Source of the DNA: Paracoccus subflavus
Lineage (GTDB): Bacteria > Pseudomonadota > Alphaproteobacteria > Rhodobacterales > Rhodobacteraceae
NCBI RefSeq assembly: GCF_004310345.1
Contig: NZ_SISK01000002.1
Location: 310,001 to 374,000, forward strand
Length of the DNA: 64,000 nt
Direction: 5' to 3'
The notes beneath the pieces are model-generated. The model searched no databases and was not told where the DNA came from. It worked only from the letters and a program-made list of their open reading frames with translations. Positions within the stretch are counted from its first letter, which is position 1. Each line of letters begins with the position of its first letter. A program made the translations under genes and the position numbers. Shown piece by piece: positions 15,731 through 23,580 of the stretch.

Positions 15731-17506
15731 ATGGCCAAGGAAATCGATCCCATCACCCTGCAAGTCATCGGCGGCGCGCTGCATGCTATCGCCGAACAGA
15801 TGGGCAACGTGCTGTATCGCATGTCCTATTCTTCGATCATCCGCGAAAGCCAAGACCTTGGCGCGGGTCTGTTCGACCTTGACTACAACACGCTTTGCGA
15901 AAGCGATTCCACGCCCATGCACATCGGGTCGATCCCCGGCTACCTGCACGGGATCGAGAAGAACATCCCGAAGACCGACTGGAAGCCGGGCGATGTGGTG
16001 ATCCACAACCACCCCTATTATGGAGCCAGCCATTCGCCCGACATCGGCATCGTCATGCCGATCTTCTATCACGGCGAACTGGTCGGTTTCTCGGCCAACA
16101 CGGCGCACCATCTGGACATCGGCGCCGCGACTCCAGGCCTGATCATCGACGTGCCCGACGTCTTTGCCGAAGGGATGCTTCTGAACGGGCTGAAGCTTTA
16201 CGAGGCTGGCAAGCGGAACGAGACGCTCTGGCGCTACATCAGCGGCAATACCCGCGTTCCGGGGCTGGTGATGCGCGACCTCGAAGCGCAGATCGCCGCC
16301 GCCGAACTGGGCGTGAAGCTTTATTGCGAGCTGATGGACACCTATGGTCGCGACACGGTGGAACAGGCGTCGAAGCAACTGATGGACTATTCCGAACACA
16401 TGCTGCGGCGTGAGATCGCGAAGATCCCCGACGGCGACTACACCGCCGAAGGCTTCATGGATGATGACGGGCGCACCCGTGACGTGCGCTTGCCGATCAA
16501 GGTCACCGTCCGCGTGCGCGGCGACGACGTCGAGGTGGACTTGACCGGATCGTCGCCGCAGGTTCCCACCGCCTTCAACGTGCCGTTCGAAGGATCGACC
16601 AAGGTCGCCTGCTACTTCGCCTTCCGGGCACTGCTGCTGGATACCTACACCAATCAGGAATACATCCCGCAGAACGAGGGGTCCTTCCGCCCTGTCAAGG
16701 TGACGGCGCCGCTCGGGTCGATCTTCAACCCGATCCCGCCCGCCGCCTGCGAGGCGCGCTTCAACCAGATCCAGCGCGTCGTCGACCTGATCATCAAGGC
16801 GCTGGCGCCGGTGCTGCCCGACAAATGCACTGCGGGCAATGCGGCCTGCCTGTCCTTCGCCAGCTATTCCGGCGTCCGCGAGACGGGCGATTACTGGGTG
16901 CTGATCGAGGTGAACGAGGCCGCGATGGGCGGGCGCCCGAACTCTGATGGGCCCGACACGATCGAAGAGCTGATGCGCAACACCCGCAACAACCCGCTTG
17001 AAGATCTTGGCATGCATCTGCCGATGATCTGCGACCGCTACGAGATCCGCGACGACGTCTTTCCCGGCGCGGGCAAGTATCGTGGCGGCATGGGTGTGGT
17101 GAAATCGCAGCGCTTCCTGACGCCCGGCTTCATGACCCATGAAAGCGACCGCAACGAGGATGCGCCCTGGGGCATCTTCGGCGGGCAGGATGGCATTCCC
17201 GCGCGGGTCCGCATCCACAACGCGGCCCGGGCCGAGGAACCCCGCGACGTCTATGCCAAATTCTCGGGCATGCGGGCGGAACTGGGGGATGTGGTCAGCT
17301 ACCTGTCGCCCTGCGGCGGCGGCTTCGGCAACCCGCTGGAGCGCGATCCCGCCAAGGTGCTGGATGACCTGCTCGACGAGTTCATCACGCCCGAGCACGC
17401 GCTCGAAGTCTATGGCGTCGTGCTGGCGCCCGTGTCCAACGGGTACAAGTGGGGCCTCGACCTGCCCGCAACCGAGGCGCTTCGCGCCACGATGCGGGCG
17501 GCCTGA
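15731..17506 (+). CDS. hyuB: Hydantoinase family protein B, first copy (N-methylhydantoinase B-like)
   Basis: 591-residue HyuB-type subunit. It begins IDPITLQVIGGALHAIAEQMG, typical of the family, with HNHPYYGASHSPDIGIVMP near residue 95, HHLDIGAATPG near residue 120 (metal-binding histidines in relatives) and GGGFGNPLERDP near the C-terminus. It supplies the hydrolytic or ring-opening half of the HyuAB complex. GAGG precedes the start, three bases after hyuA. Substrate cannot be told from sequence; a lactam, hydantoin or imide is expected. Confidence 0.9.
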   Translation: MAKEIDPITLQVIGGALHAIAEQMGNVLYRMSYSSIIRESQDLGAGLFDLDYNTLCESDSTPMHIGSIPGYLHGIEKNIPKTDWKPGDVVIHNHPYYGASHSPDIGIVMPIFYHGELVGFSANTAHHLDIGAATPGLIIDVPDVFAEGMLLNGLKLYEAGKRNETLWRYISGNTRVPGLVMRDLEAQIAAAELGVKLYCELMDTYGRDTVEQASKQLMDYSEHMLRREIAKIPDGDYTAEGFMDDDGRTRDVRLPIKVTVRVRGDDVEVDLTGSSPQVPTAFNVPFEGSTKVACYFAFRALLLDTYTNQEYIPQNEGSFRPVKVTAPLGSIFNPIPPAACEARFNQIQRVVDLIIKALAPVLPDKCTAGNAACLSFASYSGVRETGDYWVLIEVNEAAMGGRPNSDGPDTIEELMRNTRNNPLEDLGMHLPMICDRYEIRDDVFPGAGKYRGGMGVVKSQRFLTPGFMTHESDRNEDAPWGIFGGQDGIPARVRIHNAARAEEPRDVYAKFSGMRAELGDVVSYLSPCGGGFGNPLERDPAKVLDDLLDEFITPEHALEVYGVVLAPVSNGYKWGLDLPATEALRATMRAA

Positions 17507-17532
17507 CGGTCACAGATCAAGGAACCGGGCGG

Positions 17533-18456
17533 ATGGAATTCGTCGATCTGCAATATTTCGTCAGCATTGCCGAAACCGGCAGCTTCACGAAATCCGCCCT
17601 GCAGAACAATGTCGCGCAATCGGCGCTTAGCCGTCGGGTGCGCGACATCGAGACAGAGATGGGCACCGCGCTGTTCTACCGCAACGGGCGCGGCGTGGTG
17701 CTGACAGAGGCAGGTGAAACCTTCCTGACCGCGGCGCGCGCAATGCTGGCCCAGCGCGAAAGCCTGCGTCAGGAGATGCGCCGCGCCGCAGGTGAACTGG
17801 ACGGCACGGTCAAGCTGGCCGTGCCGCCTTCGGTCGGGCTGGTGCTGCTGGCCCCGCTTCTGCGCCAGATCAGGACCGACCATCCCCGCATCCGCATGCG
17901 CGTGCTGGAAGGGTTCAGCGGCCATGTCGCGGATTGGCTGGCGGCGGGCAAGGTCGACCTTGCCGTGCTTTACAAAATGAAGGCCAGCGCGCTGCTGGGT
18001 GCCGAACACCTGCTGTTCGAGGACATGTTCCTGATCTCTGCCCTTGATGCACCGCGCGTGGGCGGGGCGGACAGCGTGCGGATGGCCGACCTTGCCACCG
18101 AGGAGCTGGTGCTTCTCGGCGTGCCGCACGGCCTGCGCGTGCTGGTCGAGGATGCCGCCGCCCGCGCTGGCGTGACGCTGAACGTCGCGATGGAGGTGGA
18201 GACTCTTCCCACCATCTACGACCTTGTCCGCACCGGGGGCTTGCGCACCGTACTGCCGCTGGCCGCAGTAAAGCAGGAAGTGACCGAGGGTCGGCTGATC
18301 GCGCAGCGCATCACCGATCCGCTGATCAGCCGCGAACTGATCCTTGCCCACGCGCCGCACCGCGCGGCGGCACCTGTAACCAAGGCGGTGGTCAAGTTGA
18401 TCCGCAGCAAGATTTCAGAACTGGTCCGGTCAGGCGTCTGGGACGGGCGTCTGTAA
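17533..18456 (+). CDS. LysR-family transcriptional regulator
   Basis: 307 residues. The N-terminal winged helix (residues 1-60: FVDLQYFVSIAETGSFTKSA, then QSALSRRVRDIETEMGTALF) is the canonical LysR DNA-binding domain; the rest is a periplasmic-binding-like effector domain resembling the NAC/CbbR-type subgroup. It is read in the same direction as hyuAB and starts 27 bases after hyuB, which is unusual since LysR regulators are often divergent from their targets. It may control hyuAB or the OYE gene that follows. Start ATG 17533; an upstream extension into hyuB is not supported. Confidence 0.9.
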   Translation: MEFVDLQYFVSIAETGSFTKSALQNNVAQSALSRRVRDIETEMGTALFYRNGRGVVLTEAGETFLTAARAMLAQRESLRQEMRRAAGELDGTVKLAVPPSVGLVLLAPLLRQIRTDHPRIRMRVLEGFSGHVADWLAAGKVDLAVLYKMKASALLGAEHLLFEDMFLISALDAPRVGGADSVRMADLATEELVLLGVPHGLRVLVEDAAARAGVTLNVAMEVETLPTIYDLVRTGGLRTVLPLAAVKQEVTEGRLIAQRITDPLISRELILAHAPHRAAAPVTKAVVKLIRSKISELVRSGVWDGRL

Positions 18457-18484
18457 CGGGCCGAACAACAAGGGGGAACCACCA

Positions 18485-19666
18485 ATGAGCGAAGCCTTTC
18501 CGACACTGTTTTCACCGATCAAGCTGGGTCCGCTGACCGTGCACAACCGCATCGCGATGGCGCCGCTGACGCGCCAAATGGCCGATGCCGACGGCACACC
18601 GACCGACGAGATGGTCGCCTATTACGCCCGCCGCGCGCGGGGCGGGCTGGGGCTGATCGTGACCGAAGGCACCTATGAACAGGATGCCTTCCAGTCCAAG
18701 GCCTATCTGTCGCAACCCGGCATCGCCAATGCGGCGCATGTGGCGGGCTGGCGGCGGGTCTGCGACGCGGTCCACGACAACGGCGCCAAGATCATCATCC
18801 AGCTGATGCACGGCGGTCGCGTGTCCGATCCGCGCGTTCTGGGCGGTCAACCGCCGGTCAGCGCCTCGGCCACACAAAGCGGGGGTTGGACGCTTTACAC
18901 TGATAACGACTATGAAAAAGGCATCCGCAACATAAAGGGCGACTGGCCGAAGGTCACCTTCCCGCCCGCCCGTGCCCTGACGGTCGAGGAAATCCACGCC
19001 GTCGCCGACGGCTTTGCCGAAGGCGCCCGCCGCGCCGTGGAGGCCGGGGCAGACGGGGTCGAGGTGCATGGCGCCAACGGCTATCTGCTGTGGCAGTTCA
19101 TCACCCCCAAGACCAACCTGCGCACCGACCAATTCGGCGGCAGCCCGGAAAACAACGTCCGCTTCGCGCGGCTGGTGGGCGAAAAGATCCGCGCCGCCAT
19201 CGGACCCGACAAGCTGATCGTGCTGCGCCTGTCGCAGGACGGGGTCGACGATTTCACCGGCGCATGGCCGGGCGGCACCGCCTATGCCGAGGCGGTGGGC
19301 AAGGCGCTTTCCGACAGCGCCTTTGACGCGCTGCATTGGGCCAGCTTCAACTATCGCGACAACCGTTTCGCCGATGATCCGACGCCGATGCCCACCGTGC
19401 TGAAGCGCGCCTCGGGCAAGCCCGTCATCACCAATGGCGGGATCGAGGACGGCCCGCAGGCCGAAGCGGCGCTGGTGTCGGGCGCGGCCGACATGGTGGC
19501 GATCGGGCGGCCCATCTTTGCGCATCCCGACTGGGCCTACATCGTGCGGTCGGGCGCGCCCTATCCGTGGCTGCCCTTCGACCGCAAGTATGTGATCCAG
19601 CCGCCGCTCGATTACGGCCATGCCTATCCGATGGGACTGGTCGATCCCGAATGGCCGGTTCCGTAA
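18485..19666 (+). CDS. NADH:flavin oxidoreductase, Old Yellow Enzyme family
   Basis: 393-residue FMN enzyme. LFSPIKLGPLTVHNRIAMAPLTR (in residues 8-30) is the N-terminal FMN segment; IIQLMHGGRVSDP near residue 102, VEVHGANGYLLWQFI near residue 195 (the family histidine/asparagine or histidine/histidine pair is HxAN here) and RTDQFGGSPENNVRF near residue 215 are standard. These enzymes reduce activated C=C bonds such as enones, enals and maleimides. AAGGGGGAA precedes the ATG. In this setting it could saturate a cyclic enamide or imide before ring opening; that is inference. Confidence 0.9.
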   Translation: MSEAFPTLFSPIKLGPLTVHNRIAMAPLTRQMADADGTPTDEMVAYYARRARGGLGLIVTEGTYEQDAFQSKAYLSQPGIANAAHVAGWRRVCDAVHDNGAKIIIQLMHGGRVSDPRVLGGQPPVSASATQSGGWTLYTDNDYEKGIRNIKGDWPKVTFPPARALTVEEIHAVADGFAEGARRAVEAGADGVEVHGANGYLLWQFITPKTNLRTDQFGGSPENNVRFARLVGEKIRAAIGPDKLIVLRLSQDGVDDFTGAWPGGTAYAEAVGKALSDSAFDALHWASFNYRDNRFADDPTPMPTVLKRASGKPVITNGGIEDGPQAEAALVSGAADMVAIGRPIFAHPDWAYIVRSGAPYPWLPFDRKYVIQPPLDYGHAYPMGLVDPEWPVP

Positions 19667-19678
19667 GGTGGGCTGGGG

Positions 19679-20503
19679 ATGGCAGGATATTCCGACTGGA
19701 TCGGGCGCGGTTTCCAGTGGCGGGACCGGCTTTCGGCGCGGCTGATCGACCAGTTCCGCGCCACCTTACCCGGACCTTCTGGCCGAGGCAGAGGTGCCGC
19801 TCGGCCTGTTCTGGGCGCTGTCCCCCGATGCCCTGCCGCCCGCCGATCTGGACCGCGACGGGCGGCCGCGCCTTGGCATTACCCTGCCCGCCTTGCCGTT
19901 GGCGCGCCGGATGTGGGCGGGCGGCGAGGTCCGCTTCCTGTCCCCTTCCAGCCGGAGGACGAGGTGAAGCGCGACAGTCGGATCGAACGGATCGAGGAGA
20001 AGTCGGGATCGACCGGCGCGCTGATCTTCATTTCGGTCCGGCATGAGTACAGCATGGACGGGCGTGCCTGCCTCAGCGAACGGCAGGATCTGGTCTATCG
20101 GGCCGATCCCGTGCCGGGCGAGGCGCCGCCCGCCTATCCGCCCAAGCCCGATCTTGGTCCACCCGTCGCCGCGTTGCCGCTGGTGTCCGATCCGGTGCGG
20201 CTGTTCCGGTTTTCGGCCATGACCTTCAACGGGCACCGCATCCTTTACGATGCCGATTACGCGCGGCAGGTCGAAGGCTAGGATGGGCTGGTCGTCCACG
20301 GGCCGTTGCAGGCGGTGGCGATGATGAACCTTGCCGCTCGCGTGCTGGGCCGCGTGCCGCAGGTCTGTTCCGATCGCGGCCTGTCGCCCCTGATCGTCGG
20401 CCAGACGGCCGAGGTTCAGGCCCGTCACGACGACGACGCGCTGGCGCTGTGGGTGGCGCGCGCCGGCAGGCCGGTCACCATGTCGGGGCGCGCGACGGGC
20501 TGA
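19679..20503 (+). pseudogene. Broken MaoC/HTD2-type acyl dehydratase (mesaconyl-CoA hydratase-like)
   Basis: 275 codons of a FAS1-like/HTD2 hot-dog dehydratase, decayed in three places. The first 30 residues are in the starting frame. From about 19775 the family sequence (LLAEAEVPLGLFWALSPDAL) is one base later, and it returns to the first frame near 19945. A TAG at 20279-20281 then replaces the expected tyrosine in EGYDGLVVHGPLQA, after which the frame runs on to TGA 20503. Intact relatives (about 270-290 residues) hydrate mesaconyl-C4-CoA or similar acyl thioesters. It starts 12 bases after the OYE stop, so it was probably co-transcribed with that gene. Confidence 0.75.
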
Positions 20504-20515
20504 CCGCCCCCTGCA

Positions 20516-21475
20516 TCAGCCCTGCGATTTCGACAGCACCTCTGCGCGGAAGCCCGACGGGGTCTGTCCGAACATTGCCTTGAACAGGCGCGAGAATTGC
20601 GCCTGATCGGAAAAGCCAAACCTGTATGCAATATCCGACATTTGCCCCAGGTTCGGCATCATCATCAGGTCGCGCGCCGCGCGCAGGCGCTGCTCGCGCA
20701 CATATTGAGAAACGGTGCTGTTCACCTCGGCAAACAGTTCGTGCAGGTAGCGTTTGGAAATCCCCACCGCCTCAGCGATGGTTTCAGGCGACAGGTCGGG
20801 GTTGGACAGGTCTTTCAGGATCACCGCCTCGGCCCGGCGGCGATGGGCCTCGCGCACCGACGATCCGGCGCCTGTGTCGACGTCGCTGGTGCGGTCCAGC
20901 GCCAGCGCCAGAAGCTCCACCAGATGCCGTCCCAGCACCGCCCCGCTGATGGGATCGCTGGCGCCATGCTTCTGGATCTGCTGCGCCATCGTGGTGAACA
21001 GCGACCCGATCCCTTCGCGCCCGTTGAAGACCAGCGCGCAATAGCGGTCTGGGTTGCGCAGCTTCGTGGCCAATACCGGCTTGGCCACCTTCAGCACGCA
21101 CAGGTCGTTCGCGGCGGAATAGAAAAAGCGGTAAGGTTCGTCCCCGCGTTCCAGGATGAACCCGCCCGGATCGCAGCACACCTCGCGCCCCAACTGGCGG
21201 AAATCGACCGGCGACTGGCGCGGGATGGTGATCAGGTATTCCTCTTGCGTCGCGCCGGAAATGTGGTGGCGGTGGCGTTCGTATTGCACCGGTTCCGTCC
21301 GCAGCCGCGACAGCGACACATCGCCCACGCTGCCCAGTTCCAGCTGCCCTTCGAAACGGGCTGCGTCGCGAAAGGTCAGGTCCAGCGGGAAATAGGCTTC
21401 CGCGATGACAGCATTCCAGTGGCCGGCGCGGGCCGACGCGGGCAGTCTGTCCGTGCTGCGCAGCCTGCTGTTCAT
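20516..21475 (-). CDS. AraC-family transcriptional regulator (FeaR-like sensor domain)
   Basis: 319 residues. The C-terminal AraC/XylS domain shows both helix-turn-helix units (SPETIAEAVGISKRYLHELF, then MSDIAYRFGFSDQAQFSRLF near residue 285, ending FGQTPSGFR). The N-terminal 180 residues look like the AraC-binding-like domain of FeaR-type activators of amine catabolism. It is divergent from the second hydantoinase operon across a 325-base gap and is the obvious candidate regulator of that operon. Confidence 0.9.
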   Translation of the reverse strand: MNSRLRSTDRLPASARAGHWNAVIAEAYFPLDLTFRDAARFEGQLELGSVGDVSLSRLRTEPVQYERHRHHISGATQEEYLITIPRQSPVDFRQLGREVCCDPGGFILERGDEPYRFFYSAANDLCVLKVAKPVLATKLRNPDRYCALVFNGREGIGSLFTTMAQQIQKHGASDPISGAVLGRHLVELLALALDRTSDVDTGAGSSVREAHRRRAEAVILKDLSNPDLSPETIAEAVGISKRYLHELFAEVNSTVSQYVREQRLRAARDLMMMPNLGQMSDIAYRFGFSDQAQFSRLFKAMFGQTPSGFRAEVLSKSQG

Positions 21476-21710
21476 CGACTGGACCTATCCGTTCGGGAAA
21501 GATTCCGAGTGCATCGGGATGCAATGATCGTCTTTGCTGGCCGAGAGTCAATTCCGCAATGCATGACAGATATGCCTGCGCGCGCTGGCTGCGCGAATTT
21601 TCGACCGCCGTCGCGCGCGCTGACAAAGCGTTGCGCGCTGGATGACAAGACGGGGCGCCAGCGGCACGTCAACCTTTCTTCACAGAACAGTGACAAGGCC
21701 GGGATTCGGC

Positions 21711-21800
21711 CGACACGGGGAGTAATCGTAACGGACATCCCCTGCTCTTTCGCGGGGCCGTTTTCCCGTGTCGTCCGCCCGTCCCAACACGGAGGTTGGC
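21711..21800 (+). promoter_or_regulatory. Structured leader of the second hydantoinase operon with alternative pairings
   Basis: CGACACGGG (21711-21719) is the exact inverse of CCCGTGTCG (21765-21773), and between them ACGG/CCGT (21731-21734, 21758-21761) and CCCC/GGGG (21739-21742, 21754-21757) nest into one long stem. CCGTGT (21766-21771) can instead pair with ACACGG (21787-21792), which contains the first two bases of the Shine-Dalgarno GGAGG (21791-21795). CCAAC/GTTGG (21784-21788, 21795-21799) forms a third hairpin around the same site. This fits an on/off translational leader, but no known riboswitch class is recognised. The remaining gap to the AraC gene (21476-21710) shows no clear promoter or gene. 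Confidence 0.45.
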
Positions 21801-23555
21801 ATGGCCAAGCGAAACGTCGATCCGATCACGCTTTCCGTCGTGCGCGGGGTGCTGGAGACCACCCAGCGGGAAATGACGCTGGCGCTGGAACAGACCGCGC
21901 GGTCGTCGGTATTCAATCTGGCGCATGACTATTCGACGGCGCTGTTCAACCATACGCCCGAGATGATCCTGCAAGGGCAGGACATCCCCATCCACCTGGG
22001 CAGCCTGATCCCCGCGATGAAGTCTGTCGCGCACTATTTCGAGGGCGACATCCACGACGGCGACCTGATGCTGCACAACGATCCGTCCTATGGCGGGTCG
22101 CACATCATCGACACCTGCATGTACATGCCCGTCTTCTATGAGGGCGAGCTGGTCTTCTGGACGGTCTGCAAGGGCCACCTGACCGATATTGGCGGGCCGG
22201 TTCCCGCAGGCTACAACCCCAACGCCACCGAGATCTACGCCGAAGGCCTGCGCATCCCGCCGGTAAAGATCTGGGACAAGGGCAAGCCGCGCAACGACGT
22301 GATGAACCTGCTGCTGTCGAACATGCGCGCGCGGCGCGATCAGGAAGGTGACTTCAACGCCCTGATCGGCGCCTGCCAGGTCGGCGCGCGCAACCTAAAG
22401 CGGCTGATGGACAAATATGGCACGACGGTCGTGCAGGACTGCATCGCCGAGCTGCTGGACATGGCCGAACACCACATGCGCAGCCTGATCGCACAGGTTC
22501 CCGACGGCACCTATACCGGCACCGCGATCCTTGAAGATGCCGGCCACGGCTACGGCGATTTCGAGATCACGGCCACCGTCACCATCAACGGCGACGGCTG
22601 CCACATCGCCATCAACAGCCCGCCGCAGATCCCCTATTTCATCAACAGCTACGAAGGAAACAGCCATTCCGGCGTCTATCTGGGGCTGATGATGTTCGCC
22701 CAGCTGCCGCCCCCCTACAACGAGGGGCTCTATCGCTGCGTGACCACCGACATGGGGCCGAAGGGCACGCTCTGCAACGCGAAGTCGCCCGCGCCGCACA
22801 TGAACTGCACCACCACCCCGATGGAGACGCTGACCGATGCCGTGCGTCTGGCCTTCGAACAGGCCGCGCCCGCCAAGGTGTCGGCCAGCTGGGGCCATGC
22901 CAACGGCTGCAACATCGCGGGCTGGGACAAGCGGCATGACGAGGAGTACGTGACGATGGTGCTGGCCTCCATCATCTCGGGGGCGGGGGCCACGGCGCAG
23001 GCCGACGGCTGGCACGCGGTCGGCCCGGAATGCTGCTTCGGCGCGCTGACCTCGGGCGATATCGAGATGCTGGAACACAGCTATCCCATTATCATCCACC
23101 GCTATTCGCTGATGGAAGACAGCGGCGGCGCGGGCAAGAACCGCGGCGGGTCCGGCACCTGCTGGGAGGTGGAGCCGCTGGACACGCCCATGACGCTGAT
23201 CACCTTCGGCGAAGGCCGCCGCATCCCCGCCATGGGCGCGGCGGGCGCGAAGTCGACGATGGTGGAAAAGAAGGTCGGCCGTCTGGAAGTGACCCGCAAC
23301 GGTACGACCAAGATCATCACCGACAACATGATCGAGACGATCCAGCCGGGCGAACGCGCGGCGAACAAGAACCCGGGCGGGGGCGGCTACGGCAACCCGT
23401 TCGAACGTGACGTGCAGAAGGTGGTCGAGGATGTGCGCAACGGCCTCGTCAGCCTCGAGGGGGCGCGGCTGGATTACGGCGTGGTCATCACCGACCGCGA
23501 CAGCCTTGCCGTCGATGCCGCCGCCACCGCCAAGCTGCGCGCCACCGCCGCCTGA
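21801..23555 (+). CDS. Hydantoinase family protein B, second copy
   Basis: 584-residue HyuB-type subunit, first gene of the operon. Family segments are NVDPITLSVVRGVLETTQRE at the start, LHNDPSYGGSHIID near residue 93, GHLTDIGGPVPAGYNPNA near residue 125 and GGGGYGNPFERDV near the end. It is only distantly like the first HyuB in this window (GHLTDIGG instead of HHLDIGA at the metal site), which suggests a different substrate. The ATG at 21801 follows GGAGG; an upstream in-frame ATG at 21768 would start inside the leader hairpins and is less likely. Confidence 0.9.
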   Translation: MAKRNVDPITLSVVRGVLETTQREMTLALEQTARSSVFNLAHDYSTALFNHTPEMILQGQDIPIHLGSLIPAMKSVAHYFEGDIHDGDLMLHNDPSYGGSHIIDTCMYMPVFYEGELVFWTVCKGHLTDIGGPVPAGYNPNATEIYAEGLRIPPVKIWDKGKPRNDVMNLLLSNMRARRDQEGDFNALIGACQVGARNLKRLMDKYGTTVVQDCIAELLDMAEHHMRSLIAQVPDGTYTGTAILEDAGHGYGDFEITATVTINGDGCHIAINSPPQIPYFINSYEGNSHSGVYLGLMMFAQLPPPYNEGLYRCVTTDMGPKGTLCNAKSPAPHMNCTTTPMETLTDAVRLAFEQAAPAKVSASWGHANGCNIAGWDKRHDEEYVTMVLASIISGAGATAQADGWHAVGPECCFGALTSGDIEMLEHSYPIIIHRYSLMEDSGGAGKNRGGSGTCWEVEPLDTPMTLITFGEGRRIPAMGAAGAKSTMVEKKVGRLEVTRNGTTKIITDNMIETIQPGERAANKNPGGGGYGNPFERDVQKVVEDVRNGLVSLEGARLDYGVVITDRDSLAVDAAATAKLRATAA

Positions 23556-23580
23556 CCCCCGGACTAACAGGAAGACCATC

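Noticed and set aside
13601..17398. 1265-codon minus-strand frame opposite hyuA and hyuB
   Set aside because: Length comes from the GC bias of the opposite strand. It shows no family motifs and no start signal, while both plus-strand genes are full-length known families.
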